Shown: positions 24,499 to 32,834, counted from the stretch's first letter. The stretch is DNA of 35,724 bases from Paracoccus bogoriensis (GCF_019431455.1 NZ_JAHYSR010000030.1:1-35724); one strand, 5' to 3'. The notes: generated from the letters alone by a model not told the origin. Made by a program: numbers and translations.

Positions 24499-25575
24499 AT
24501 GGCAGGCTGGTACACGATCCGCGCCCGCGACGGCGGCGCGGAGGTGGCGATCCATGACGAGATCGGGGCTGAGGGCGTCTCGGCGAAGGGGTTTCTCGCG
24601 GAGCTCGGTGCGATCCCGGACGGGGCGCCGATCCTTGTGCGGATCAACAGCCCCGGCGGATCGGTCTTCGACGCGGTCGCGATCCACAACGCGCTGAAGC
24701 GCCACGCGGGCACCGTGACGGTCTGGATCGACGGGATCGCCGCCTCCGCCGCCTCCTATGTGGCGATGGCGGGCGACGAGATCGTCATGCCGGAGAACGC
24801 CTTCCTGATGATCCACGACCCCGCGGGGCTGGTCATGGGCACGGCCGCGGACATGCGGGCGATGGCCGAGACGCTGGACAAGATCGCCGCCACCATGGTC
24901 CGCGGCTATGCCGCGCGCGCGGGCCGCCCCGAGGACGAGATCGCCGCGCTGATGGCGGCCGAGACCTGGTTCGACGCCGAGGAGGCGCTGGCCGCAGGCC
25001 TCGCCACGCGCATCGCCGAGCCCGTGCGCATCGCCGCCCGCTTCGACATCGCCCGCTTCCGCAACGCGCCCCCGGCGCTGCTCGAAGCGATCGAGGCCGG
25101 TGCGGACCCCGCCGAAACCGTTCCGGACGGGAACGGTTCCGACGAGCCCGCGGCCGAGGGCGACGCGGCGGACGACGATGCCGGCGCCGCTGATCGGGCG
25201 CAGAAGCCGGACAGCGCCGGCGCGGATGTCTCGGAGGGCAACAGCCCTCCGGGCGCGGCCGAGGGCTCCGGTGCCGTGGTCAGCGCAGCCCACGACGCAG
25301 CCCCCGATACGGGCCGCGACGCCAGCGCCATCCGCGCCGAGGCCATGGCGCGGGCGCGCGCCGTGGTCGATCTCTGCTGCCTCGCCGGTCTCCCGCAAAT
25401 GGCGTCCCGCTTCCTCGCCGAGTGCGCAAGCCTCGACGAAGTCCGTGCAGCCCTCCTGGCCGCCCGCGCCGAGGCTGCGCCCGAGATCGCGCCCCATCAC
25501 CCGCAGCCCGGCCGCAGCACCGCCGCGCGCCCCTGGGGCGAGATCGTCGCCCGCACCTTCAAGCTGAAAGGATAA
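24499..25575 (+). CDS. ClpP-like (S49/S14) head maturation protease with scaffold tail
   Basis: 358 residues. The ClpP-fold domain has the oxyanion-loop motif INSPGGSVFDA, nucleophile Ser83 (GIAASAASYVAM) and His106 (FLMIHDPAG). The C-terminal 160 residues are acidic and low in complexity (PDGNGSDEPAAEGDAADDDAGAADRA), then helical, ending FKLKG. This is like phage proteases that also carry the scaffolding domain. It cleaves scaffold and capsid during head assembly. ATG 24499 follows AGGAG; the frame extends to 24451 without support. Confidence 0.85.
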   Translation: MAGWYTIRARDGGAEVAIHDEIGAEGVSAKGFLAELGAIPDGAPILVRINSPGGSVFDAVAIHNALKRHAGTVTVWIDGIAASAASYVAMAGDEIVMPENAFLMIHDPAGLVMGTAADMRAMAETLDKIAATMVRGYAARAGRPEDEIAALMAAETWFDAEEALAAGLATRIAEPVRIAARFDIARFRNAPPALLEAIEAGADPAETVPDGNGSDEPAAEGDAADDDAGAADRAQKPDSAGADVSEGNSPPGAAEGSGAVVSAAHDAAPDTGRDASAIRAEAMARARAVVDLCCLAGLPQMASRFLAECASLDEVRAALLAARAEAAPEIAPHHPQPGRSTAARPWGEIVARTFKLKG

Positions 25576-25579
25576 GCGC

Positions 25580-25951
25580 ATGACCACCCTCGTCGAAGGC
25601 CCCTATCCGGGCGGCTTCCTCGTCTGGGAAGTCCTCCGCGACTATACCCGCGAGACCGTCACCCTTGCCTCGGGCGCAGGCAAGCTCGCCCCCGGCACGG
25701 TGCTGGGAAAGATTACCACCGGCGGCAAGTACACAAGGCTGACGCCCGGCGCCTCGAACGGCAGCCAGAACGCCGCCGGCATCCTCTGGGGCACGGCCGA
25801 CGCCACCGACGAAGATGCGCCGGGGGTCGTCCTTGTCCGCGGCCCGGCCCTCGTCAACCGCCACGAGATCCTCTGGCCCGACGGCATCACCGAGCCCCAG
25901 ACCGCCACCGCCATCGCCGCGCTCGCGGCGCTCGGCATCCTCCTGCGCTGA
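25580..25951 (+). CDS. Head decoration protein (lambda gpD family)
   Basis: 123 residues. The pattern GGFLVWEVLRDYTRETVTLASGAGKLAPGTVLGKITTGGKYTRLTP ... AAGILWGTADATDEDAPGVVLVRGPALVNRHEILWPDG is the beta-rich HDPD/gpD family that stabilises expanded capsids. It lies four bases after the protease stop and 24 bp before the capsid gene, the lambda order. Confidence 0.85.
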   Translation: MTTLVEGPYPGGFLVWEVLRDYTRETVTLASGAGKLAPGTVLGKITTGGKYTRLTPGASNGSQNAAGILWGTADATDEDAPGVVLVRGPALVNRHEILWPDGITEPQTATAIAALAALGILLR

Positions 25952-25975
25952 GCGCGCCCGGGAAAGGACATCCTC

Positions 25976-27026
25976 ATGGCCACCATGGACATCTTCGAAG
26001 GCGATGCCTTCACCATCGTCGAGCTCACCCGCGCGCTCGAGAACATCCCCTACAAGCCGGCGCTGCTTTCGGGCTCGAACCTCTTCAGTCCGCGCGGGGT
26101 GCGTGCGCGCACCGTCGTGATCGAGAGCCGCGACGGCACGCTCTCGCTGATCCCGTTCTCGGAACGCGGCTCGGCCTACGAGCAACAGATCCCCGACCGG
26201 CGCGAGATGCGCGCCGCGCGCCAGCGGGCTTGAACCGGTGGCGCCCACTGTCGCGCTCTGCCGGCAGTTCAAGAAGCAGGACGTGCTCTGGGCCTCCGAA
26301 ATCCAGTCGGTGCGCGACTTCGGCTCGGAGTCCGCCGTCCAGCAGGTGCAGACCGAGGTGGCGTACCGGCTGCGCAGGCTCCGCCAGGATGCCGAGGCGA
26401 CCTTCGAGTATCACCTCCTGAACGGCATCCAGGGTCTGGTGAAGGACCCGAAGGACCATGCGGTCGTGGTCAACTACTTCACCGAGTTCGGCATCGCGCC
26501 TGCGGCCGAGATCGACTTCGACCTCGACAATGCCACGCCCGCCTCGGGCGCGCTGCGCAAGCGCTGCCAGGCGCTGATCGAGAGCGTCGAGGAGTCGATG
26601 GGCGGACTCGCGGCCGGCGCGGTGCAGGTGCGCGCCGAGTGCGGCTCGGCCTTCTTTGCCGATCTCGTGGCCCACAAGGAGGTGCGCGAGACCTATCTCA
26701 ACACCGCCGCGGCGGCCGACCTGCGCGGCCGGGTGGCCGACGAGGTCAGCTTCGGCGGCATCACCTTCCGCCGCTACCGGGGCGGGGCGGGCTTCGGCGT
26801 GCCGACCGACAAGGCATATTTCTACCCCGAGGGCGTCGAGGGGCTCTTCGAGATCTGTTACGCCCCCGCCGACACGTTCGAGACGGTCAACACCCTCGGC
26901 CTGCCGCTCTACGCGCGCATCATCCCCGACCGCGACCGTGACGAATGGGTGCGCCTCGAGATCGAGAGCAATCCCCTCCCCATCTGCACCCGCCCGCAGG
27001 TGCTGCGCAGCGCGCGGCGGACGTGA
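25976..27026 (+). pseudogene. Major capsid protein (lambda GpE family), frame broken near residue 80
   Basis: The N-terminal 85 residues (MDIFEGDAFTIVELTRALENIPYKP, LFSPRGVRARTVVIESRDGTLSLIPFSERGSAYEQQ) are in one frame ending at TGA 26231-26233. The rest of a GpE capsid (FKKQDVLWASEIQSVRDFGSES ... FEYHLLNGIQGLVKDPKD ... VETYLNTAAAADLRG-like region ... FFYPEGVEGLFEICYAPADTFETVN) continues in the +1 frame to 27026. The joint, about 26,214-26,258, encodes ARQRALEPVAPTVALC-like sequence not expected in the family. It folds into an imperfect hairpin (26216-26229 / 26243-26256, 12 of 14 paired). An insertion not divisible by three is the simplest reading. Confidence 0.75.
26216..26256. repeat. Imperfect palindrome at the capsid frameshift
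   Basis: Arms 26216-26229 and 26243-26256 pair at 12 of 14 positions with a 13-nt loop that itself contains ACCGGT. It coincides with the stretch that separates the two reading frames of the capsid gene. Confidence 0.6.
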
Positions 27027-27337
27027 TGACCGTCGTCGCCGCGGCGCTGGACGCGCTCTTCGCGGACGCCAACATCGCCCGCGACGCCGTCTACATCGCC
27101 GAGGGCGGCACTCCACGGCTCGTCCGGGTGGTCGCGCGGCGCGCGGACGAGGTCGCCAGCTTCGGCGAGGCCAGGCTCTGGTCCGAGACCACCCGCATCG
27201 ACCTGCGCGTGGCCGAGGTTCCCGAGCCCCGGCCCGGGGAGCGGATCGAGCTCGACGGCGAGGCTTTCCTCGTCCAGGGCGAGCCCGTTCGCGACCGCGA
27301 GCGGCTGGTCTGGACCGTCGATCTGAGGCCCGCGTGA
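27026..27337 (+). CDS. Head-tail joining protein (gpFII-like)
   Basis: 103 residues, starting within the capsid stop (TGATG). Pattern LDALFADANIARDAVYIAEGG ... PRLVRVVARRADE ... WSETTRIDLRVAEVPEPRPGERIELDGEAFLVQGEPVRDRERLVWTVDLRP is a small beta-barrel like lambda gpFII and related head completion proteins. Position after the capsid supports this. Confidence 0.72.
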   Translation: MTVVAAALDALFADANIARDAVYIAEGGTPRLVRVVARRADEVASFGEARLWSETTRIDLRVAEVPEPRPGERIELDGEAFLVQGEPVRDRERLVWTVDLRPA

Positions 27338-27342
27338 CCCCG

Positions 27343-27972
27343 ATGAAGCTGAAGCTCGACATCGCACCCGACATCGTCGCGATGATGGCAGCCGAGATCC
27401 GGGCGGGCGAGAGGGCCGTCACCGCCGCCACGCGCGAGGCGGCGGGCAGCCTCAAGACCGCCTGGCGCGGGCAGATCACCGGTGCCGGGCTGGGGCAGCG
27501 GCTGGCCAACATCATTCGGGCGGAGCAGTTCCCGAAGGGCAAGGCGAGCCTGAATGCAGCGGCGCTGGTCTGGTCGAAGGCGCCGGTGATCGTCGGCGCG
27601 CATGACACCGGCCCGCTGATCCGGTCGCGCAACGGGTTCTGGCTCGCCATCCCGACCGAGGCCGCCGGACGCGGGGTCCGAGGCGGCAAGATCACCCCGG
27701 GCCAGTGGGAGCGGCGCTCGGGGTTGCGCCTGCGCTTCGTCTATCGGCGAACCGGGCCGAGCCTGCTGGTGGCCGAAGCGCGGCTGAACACCAAGGGCCG
27801 CGCCGTGGCGTCACGGTCGAAGACCGGCCGCTGCGTCGCCACGGTGCCGATCTTCCTGCTCGTGCCACAGGTCAGGCTGCCGAAGCGCCTCGATCTGGCG
27901 CGCGACGCCGACCGGGCGCTCGACCGCCTGCCGGGGCTGATTGTCGCGAACTGGGTGGAGGATCGCCTGTGA
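27343..27972 (+). CDS. DUF6441 / gp10-like minor tail protein
   Basis: 209 residues beginning MKLKLDIAPDIVAMMAAEIRAGERAVTAATREAAGSLKTAWRGQITGAGLG. It continues with FWLAIPTEAAGRG, ITPGQWERRSGLRLRFVYRRTGPSLLVAEARLNTKG and VPIFLLVPQVRLPKRLDL, which I recognise as the DUF6441 family of alphaproteobacterial prophages. By position it is the equivalent of the HK97 gp10 / lambda gpZ neck or tail completion protein. Confidence 0.8.
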   Translation: MKLKLDIAPDIVAMMAAEIRAGERAVTAATREAAGSLKTAWRGQITGAGLGQRLANIIRAEQFPKGKASLNAAALVWSKAPVIVGAHDTGPLIRSRNGFWLAIPTEAAGRGVRGGKITPGQWERRSGLRLRFVYRRTGPSLLVAEARLNTKGRAVASRSKTGRCVATVPIFLLVPQVRLPKRLDLARDADRALDRLPGLIVANWVEDRL

Positions 27973-28385
27973 CCGACCGCGAAGCCGTCCTGCAGGCGCT
28001 GTTCGCGGCGCTCTCCGCGCTGCCTGCCACCGTGCTGCGCGGGGAGGTGGTCCCTGAGCGGGTGCCGGCGGCGGGGCTCGTGATCCTGCGCGACGGCGAT
28101 CCGGGGGAGCCCGACGTGACGCTCTCGCCGCTCGAATACCATTGGCGGCACCGGGCGGAGCTGGAGGCGGTGGTCCAGGGCGCAAGCCGCGACGCGGACT
28201 TCGACGATCTCTGCGCCGCGATCGCGGCGGCGCTCGCCGCCGACCGCACGCTGGGCGGCGCCTGCGACTGGGCCGAGCCCGGGCCGCCGCGCCCGGTCGA
28301 TCTGGCCGTCGAGGGAGCGGCGGCGCTCAAGGCCGCCGTCATCCCCGTGACCCTTCACTACACCACAGCCGCCGCGCTCGGCTGA
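27969..28385 (+). CDS. Tail terminator-like protein
   Basis: 138 residues from GTG 27969, coupled to the upstream gene by GTGA. Helical N-terminus (TDREAVLQALFAALSALPATVLRG), then VPAAGLVILRDGDPGEPDV, YHWRHRAELEAVVQG, LCAAIAAALAADRTLGG and a C-terminal strand AVIPVTLHYTTA. This matches the alpha/beta pattern of lambda gpU-type tail terminators, which sit between joining protein and tail tube genes. Family assignment is by pattern and position. Confidence 0.68.
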   Translation: MTDREAVLQALFAALSALPATVLRGEVVPERVPAAGLVILRDGDPGEPDVTLSPLEYHWRHRAELEAVVQGASRDADFDDLCAAIAAALAADRTLGGACDWAEPGPPRPVDLAVEGAAALKAAVIPVTLHYTTAAALG

Positions 28386-28407
28386 TCCATCAAACGAGGA
28401 GACGACC

Positions 28408-29355
28408 ATGGCCACGGCGCTCGGCAGCCGGGCGGGCCTCGCGCTTGCCTACGAGACGACCTACGGCACCCCGCCCGCGACCGGCTACCGGACGCTCGGC
28501 TTCGTGCGGATGGATTACGGCGCGCAGCAGGAGCTTGTGGCCTCCGACCTGCTCGGCACCGGCCGCGACCCCGACACGCCGATGCAGGGCTTCATCGATG
28601 TGGACCTCTCCGGCGAGGTGCCGGTGGACCTGCGCCAGATCGGCTTCTGGCTGAAGCTCGCCTTCGGCAACCCGACCACGACCGAGTATGCGGGCGTCTT
28701 CACCCATGTCTGGGAGTCGGGCTCCTACACGCTGCCCTCGGCCGCGATCGAGGTGCAGAACCCCGACGTGCCCTCCTTCGCCATGCACGGCGGCTGCGTG
28801 CTGAACGAGATCGGCTGGGGCTTCCGCCGCGCGGACGAGACCCTGAACGCCAGCGTCTCGCTGATCGCGCGGTCCGAGACGACGGCCGCGACGAGCGGGG
28901 CGGGAACGCCTGCGGCGGTCGAGCGGCTGCGGGTCGGGCATTTCCACGGGCAAATCCTGCGCAACGGCGCGCCGCTCGGCGGGGTGACCGAAGGGTCTTT
29001 CCGCTACGCCAACGGGCTCGAGCGGATCGCCACGGTGCGCGGCGACGGGCTGATCGAGGGGGTCGATCCGGGCATGGCCGCGCTGACCGGCGATCTGACG
29101 GTGCGCTTTGCCGACCATGCGCTGCTCGACCAGGCGAAGGACGGCGCGCCCTGCGAGCTGACCCTGCGCTGGCAGCGCAGCGCGACGCAGTCGCTGACGA
29201 TCGTCGCCCATGCCGTCCATCTCTCGCGCCCGCGCCGGCAGCTGCAGGGGCCGGGGGCGGTGCAGACACAGTTCTCCTGGCAGGCGGCCAGGGCGAGCTC
29301 GCCCGCGCGCATGTGCACGGTGACGCTCATCAACGATGTGGAGGACTACGTCTGA
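28408..29355 (+). CDS. Major tail tube protein
   Basis: 315 residues. MATALGSRAGLALAYETTYGTPPATGYRTLGFVRMDYGAQQELVASDLLGTGRD, then GFIDVDLSGEVPVDLRQIGFWLKLAFG, is the phage tail tube family of siphophages. The middle repeats the tube fold (FRYANGLERIATVRGDGLIEGVDPG ... LTGDLTVRFAD). It polymerises around the tape measure to form the tail. AGGAGA precedes the ATG and the stop overlaps the chaperone start. Confidence 0.82.
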   Translation: MATALGSRAGLALAYETTYGTPPATGYRTLGFVRMDYGAQQELVASDLLGTGRDPDTPMQGFIDVDLSGEVPVDLRQIGFWLKLAFGNPTTTEYAGVFTHVWESGSYTLPSAAIEVQNPDVPSFAMHGGCVLNEIGWGFRRADETLNASVSLIARSETTAATSGAGTPAAVERLRVGHFHGQILRNGAPLGGVTEGSFRYANGLERIATVRGDGLIEGVDPGMAALTGDLTVRFADHALLDQAKDGAPCELTLRWQRSATQSLTIVAHAVHLSRPRRQLQGPGAVQTQFSWQAARASSPARMCTVTLINDVEDYV

Positions 29356-29792
29356 TGCTGCGGCTCGACCTTGCGAATGCGCCCCGCTGGCTGGAGCTTC
29401 TGCCCGGCGTCCGGCTGAAGCTCCGCCCGCTGACCACCGCGCTGATGGTGGCGGCCCGCAGCGATCCGGCGGTCGAGGCCCTGCCGCCCGAGGCCACCAC
29501 CGAGGAGCTGGCGCTTGCCATGGCCAAGGCGGTCGCCCGTCTGGCGATCCTCGAATGGGAAGGCGTCGGCGATGCCGAGGGCCACCCGGTCGGGGTCAGC
29601 CCCGAGGGCATCGACGCGCTCCTCGACCTCTGGCCCGCCTTCGAGGCCTTCCAGGCTGGCTATGTCGCCAAGGGCCTGCTGCTGGAACAGGAAAAAAACG
29701 CCTCGTCGCCCTCGCCGAATGGTCCTACGGCGGGGGCGAGGCCTTCTGCGCAGCCTGCCCGCAGGTCTGCCCGGAGTGCCCCGCGCGCCTGA
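29355..29792 (+). CDS. Tail assembly chaperone, zero-frame product (gpG-like)
   Basis: 145 residues in the zero frame. The folded part ends near AYVAKGLLLEQEKN; the last 30 residues (ASSPSPNGPTAGARPS...) are low-complexity read-through. As in lambda gpG, the short chaperone binds the tape measure during tail assembly. The gene overlaps the tube stop by one base (TGATG). A canonical slippery site lies at codons 114-115, allowing synthesis of the longer GT-like form listed separately. Confidence 0.78.
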   Translation: MLRLDLANAPRWLELLPGVRLKLRPLTTALMVAARSDPAVEALPPEATTEELALAMAKAVARLAILEWEGVGDAEGHPVGVSPEGIDALLDLWPAFEAFQAGYVAKGLLLEQEKNASSPSPNGPTAGARPSAQPARRSARSAPRA

Positions 29793-30043
29793 ACCGGCCC
29801 CTCAGCTGGGAAGGCACGCAGGTCTGGGACCTGGCACAACGCCTCGGCGGCCAGCTGCGCATCGCGGCGGGCATGACCAGCGCGGTGATCGGCTGGGATC
29901 TTGGCGTGGCGCTGGCGCTAGGCCGCGCGCTGGGCGTCCCGCCGCTGGCCATGGCCGAGTTCCTGCCCGCCATCGAGGCTGTGATGGTGCGCAGGATCAA
30001 CGAGGCACTCGCCTCAGGCAGCCCGCAGGGGCACGATCCCTGA
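29355..30043 (+). CDS. Tail assembly chaperone, -1 frameshift product (gpGT-like)
   Basis: Predicted fusion of about 229 residues made when ribosomes slip -1 at A AAA AAC (29693-29699). The first 115 codons are those of the short form. The continuation reads RLVALAEWSYGGGEAFCAACPQVCPEC, then a well-formed domain with RLGGQLRIAAGMTSAVIGWDLGVALALGRALGVPPLAMAEFLPAIEAVMVRRINEAL, and stops at 30043. That frame has no start codon with a ribosome binding site of its own near the site. It is the organisation of lambda G/GT, where the T domain recruits tail tube protein. The 3' end overlaps the convergent higA by 30 bp. Confidence 0.82.
29693..29737 (+). promoter_or_regulatory. Programmed -1 frameshift signal: slippery heptamer and stem-loop
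   Basis: The heptamer A AAA AAC occupies 29693-29699 in the right phase (zero-frame codons GAA AAA AAC). After an 8-nt spacer, GCCCTCGCC (29708-29716) pairs with GGCGGGGGC (29729-29737) in a 9-bp stem with one U-G pair and a 12-nt loop. Heptamer, spacer and stem all fit known -1 signals. Confidence 0.85.
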
Positions 30044-30304
30044 GACATCGACGGTCTCTCGCGCGCGGGCGAGGTCCCAGGCGCGCTGGAGGTTCATCCA
30101 GTACTCCGGCGTGGTCCCGAAGTAGCGGGCGAGCCGCATCGCCGTGTCGGCGCTTAGCGACGTCTCGCCCTTCACCAGCCGTTCGATCCGCGTGCGCGGC
30201 ACCTGCAGCTGTCGCGCCAGGGCCGGCGCGCTCATCCCCAGGGGCCGCAGGTAGAGTTCGTGGAGGACTTCGCCGGGATGGGAGGGGTCGGTGATCAGGC
30301 TCAT
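30014..30304 (-). CDS. higA: HigA-family antitoxin
   Basis: 96-residue HTH antitoxin with the HigA signature HPGEVLHELYLRPLGMSAPALARQLQVPRTRIERLVKGETSLSADTAMRLARYFGTTPEYWMNLQ. It neutralises HigB and represses the operon through its helix-turn-helix. Located 11 bp downstream of higB, the normal toxin-first order. ATG 30304 follows AAAGGAA. Its 3' end overlaps the frameshifted tail chaperone frame on the other strand. Confidence 0.9.
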   Translation of the reverse strand: MSLITDPSHPGEVLHELYLRPLGMSAPALARQLQVPRTRIERLVKGETSLSADTAMRLARYFGTTPEYWMNLQRAWDLARARETVDVSGIVPLRAA

Positions 30305-30315
30305 CGTCGTTCCTT

Positions 30316-30597
30316 TCAATGGTAGTCCACGATCTCGACATCCTGCGGGCCCTGATCCGTCCAGACGAAACAGATGCGCCACTGATCGTTGATCCGGACC
30401 GAATGCTGTCCCGCGCGGTCCCCGCTCAGGGCTTCCAAATGGTTGCCCGGAGGAAAGCGCAGGTCCTCGAGCTGCACGGCCGCATCAAGCGCCGAGAGCA
30501 TGGCGCGCGTCCGCCGGACCAGATCGGCCGGGAACTCCTTGCCGAAGCGGCCCCGAACCGCCGCCGCGGCAAGCTTTCCCCGGGTGCTGACGATCAT
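30316..30597 (-). CDS. higB: HigB-family toxin (RelE-like mRNA interferase)
   Basis: 93 residues, MIVSTRGKLAAAAVRGRFGKEFPADLVRRTRAMLSALDAAVQLEDL, then FPPGNHLEALSGDRAGQHSVRINDQWRICFVWTDQGPQDVEIVDYH. The end is the HigB/RelE pattern with the conserved SVRINDQWRICFVW strand and terminal DYH. It cleaves ribosome-bound mRNA. ATG 30597 is favoured by family length; ATG 30606 lies at the edge of the operator. Neither has a clear ribosome binding site. Confidence 0.87.
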   Translation of the reverse strand: MIVSTRGKLAAAAVRGRFGKEFPADLVRRTRAMLSALDAAVQLEDLRFPPGNHLEALSGDRAGQHSVRINDQWRICFVWTDQGPQDVEIVDYH

Positions 30598-30605
30598 GCA
30601 GCGCA

Positions 30606-30624
30606 TGTATCATGCCGTGATACA
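30606..30624. promoter_or_regulatory. HigA operator palindrome
   Basis: TGTATCA-N5-TGATACA, a perfect 7-bp inverted repeat of 19 bp, immediately upstream of higB and about 20 bp before the tape measure start. It is the natural binding site for HigA autorepression, and its position means HigA could also affect the divergent tape measure gene. Confidence 0.75.
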
Positions 30625-30644
30625 AAAATCAAGGTTTGAGCCCC

Positions 30645-32831
30645 ATGACCGAAAAGCGTGTCAGCGTCCGTCTTGCGGCGGTGGGCGGTCGGCAGGTGCG
30701 TGCCGAACTCGAGGGCGTCGGCGAAGCGGGCGCGCGCGGCTTCGGCCGCCTGTCGCGCGAAATGGAGCAGGCCAACACCCGGCTTGCCGCCTTCGCGCGG
30801 CGCGCGCGGATCGCGGCGGCGGCAGCGGCCGGGGCGCTGGCGGCGGCGGCCACGGCGATGATCCGTTCGGGGCTGTCCGTCGTGGATGCGCAGGCTAAGC
30901 TCGCGGCCTCGCTGGATACCACAGTTGAGGGCATTCAGGTGCTCGAGCGTGCAGGCGATCTGGCGGGCGTGTCGATGGGCCAGGTCGAACAGGCGGCGAT
31001 GCAGCTCACCCGGCGACTGAGCCAGGCGGCCGCTGGAGCTGGCCCCGCGACCGAGGCGCTGCGCCGGTTGCGGCTGTCGGCCGGGGAGTTGCAGGCTATG
31101 CCGCTCGATCAACGGATCGCGCTGATCCAGGACCGGCTGGCGGACCTCGTGCCTGAGGCGGAACGTGCGGCGGTCGCCTCGCAGCTCTTCGGCGACCGTG
31201 CGGCGCTGGTCTTCACCCGGATCGACACGGCCACGCTGCGGCAGGCAACGCAGGATGTGCGGGAGTTCGGGGTGGTCGTCTCGGACCAGGACGCCCGCCA
31301 GATCGAGCGGACCAACGACGCCATCTCGCGCCTCGGCCTGATCTGGCGGGGGCTGTCGAACCAGCTCGCCGTTGCCGCCGCCCCTGCGCTGGAAGCCGTC
31401 GCCGATGCGATGGCAGCGGTCGCGCGCACCACCGGTCCGCTCGGGATCGCGATCCGCACGCTCTTCGACAATCTGGGCAGGCTGGTCAGCATCGGTGCCA
31501 CCTTCGCGGCCCTGATGGCTGGGCGCTGGGTCGCGGGGCTCGCGGCAGCAGCGCTGTCGGTCCGGGGGCTGGCCACGGCGCTCGTGGTCCTGCGCGGCGC
31601 GCTGATCCGGACCGGCATCGGCGCCCTGATCATCGGCGCGGGCGAGCTGGTCTATCAGTTCTCCCGCCTCGTCACGGGTGCCGGGGGCTTCGGCAATGCA
31701 CTGGAGCTGATGGGCAACGTGGCCCGCGCGGTCTGGGACGGCATCAAGACCACGATGGGCTCGCTGGTCGACGACTTCCGGGCGCTGCGCGCGGATATCG
31801 AGAGCATCTGGACGCGGCTCATGGCCTTCCTCGCAGGCAAATGGGCCGATTTCCTCGGGATGATCGGGCCGACCTTCGCCGCCGTGGCCGACCGGATCGG
31901 CGCGGATTTCCAGATCGACTGGTTCGGGGCGCAGTCCTGGGCCTCGATGCTCGACCACGCCGCCAGCAACGCGGGAACCATGGCCGAACGCTTCCGCCAG
32001 CGGGCGGCGGACACGCGCGCGGGGGCGTTCGACGGGGTCCGCGAGGCCGTCACCGCGCTGGTCGAGGCGGTGCGCGGGTCGGGCGAGGAAACCGAGGGTG
32101 CGCTCGATGCCGCCGCCGCCGGGGCCCGGCGCGTCGCGGACGCGCTGGACGAGGCAGAAACCTCGGCAGGACGTGCTGGCGCTGCCGGACGGCAGGCCGG
32201 GACGGATACGGCGACTGGTGCGGATGAGGCCGTCACCGGATGGCAGACGGTCACCGCCGCGCTCGCCGACTATGCCGCAAGAGCGCGCGAGATCGGCGCG
32301 GATATCGGCCAGGCGCTGGTCGGGGCGTTCGGGGCGGCCGAGAACGCAGTCGCGGACTTCGTGCGCAAGGGCAAGCTCGACTTCCGCGATCTGGTGACCT
32401 CGATGATCGCCGATCTGGCCCGGCTTGCCGCGCGACGCTTCATCCTCGGCCCGCTGGCGGGGCTGCTGTCGGGTGTCCTCGGTGGTGCGGGCGGCATGTT
32501 CGCCTCCGTCCTGCACGCAGGCGGCACGGTGGGCGCGCCCGGTCCCGGCCGGATGGTTCCGGCGCTCGCCTTCGCGGGTGCGCCGAGGATGCATTCGGGC
32601 GGCTGGGTCGGGCTGAAGCCGGACGAGGTGCCTGCCATCCTGCAGCGCGGCGAGCGCGTTCTCTCGCGCCGCGAAGCGGCAGGCTATGGCGCGGACGATC
32701 GACGCGTGGACGGCGGCACCACCGTCAATGTCACCATCATGACCCGCGATGCGGAGAGCTTCCGGCAATCCAGAACACAGGTTGCGGCGGACATCGCACG
32801 CGCGGTCAGTCTCGGACGCAGGGGAATGTAG
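30645..32831 (+). CDS. Tape measure protein
   Basis: 728 residues that set tail length. The N-terminal 60 residues are coiled coil (AELEGVGEAGARGFGRLSREMEQANTRLAAFARR). They are followed by a tape-measure domain (SGLSVVDAQAKLAASLDTTVEGIQVLERAGDLAGVSM), hydrophobic central segments (IGATFAALMAGRWVAGLAAAALSVRGLATALVVLRGALI) and a lambda gpH-like C-terminus (LDFRDLVTSMIADLARLAARRFILGPLAGLLSG ... LKPDEVPAILQRGERVLSRREA). ATG 30645 has AAGG 10 nt upstream; an in-frame TTG at 30636 is less likely. At about 730 residues it predicts a relatively short siphophage tail. Confidence 0.88.
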   Translation: MTEKRVSVRLAAVGGRQVRAELEGVGEAGARGFGRLSREMEQANTRLAAFARRARIAAAAAAGALAAAATAMIRSGLSVVDAQAKLAASLDTTVEGIQVLERAGDLAGVSMGQVEQAAMQLTRRLSQAAAGAGPATEALRRLRLSAGELQAMPLDQRIALIQDRLADLVPEAERAAVASQLFGDRAALVFTRIDTATLRQATQDVREFGVVVSDQDARQIERTNDAISRLGLIWRGLSNQLAVAAAPALEAVADAMAAVARTTGPLGIAIRTLFDNLGRLVSIGATFAALMAGRWVAGLAAAALSVRGLATALVVLRGALIRTGIGALIIGAGELVYQFSRLVTGAGGFGNALELMGNVARAVWDGIKTTMGSLVDDFRALRADIESIWTRLMAFLAGKWADFLGMIGPTFAAVADRIGADFQIDWFGAQSWASMLDHAASNAGTMAERFRQRAADTRAGAFDGVREAVTALVEAVRGSGEETEGALDAAAAGARRVADALDEAETSAGRAGAAGRQAGTDTATGADEAVTGWQTVTAALADYAARAREIGADIGQALVGAFGAAENAVADFVRKGKLDFRDLVTSMIADLARLAARRFILGPLAGLLSGVLGGAGGMFASVLHAGGTVGAPGPGRMVPALAFAGAPRMHSGGWVGLKPDEVPAILQRGERVLSRREAAGYGADDRRVDGGTTVNVTIMTRDAESFRQSRTQVAADIARAVSLGRRGM

Positions 32832-32834
32832 TCC

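Noticed and set aside
26085..27695. 536-codon minus-strand frame across capsid and joining genes
   Set aside because: Antisense shadow; contains long Arg/Pro/Ala runs and overlaps four recognised phage genes.
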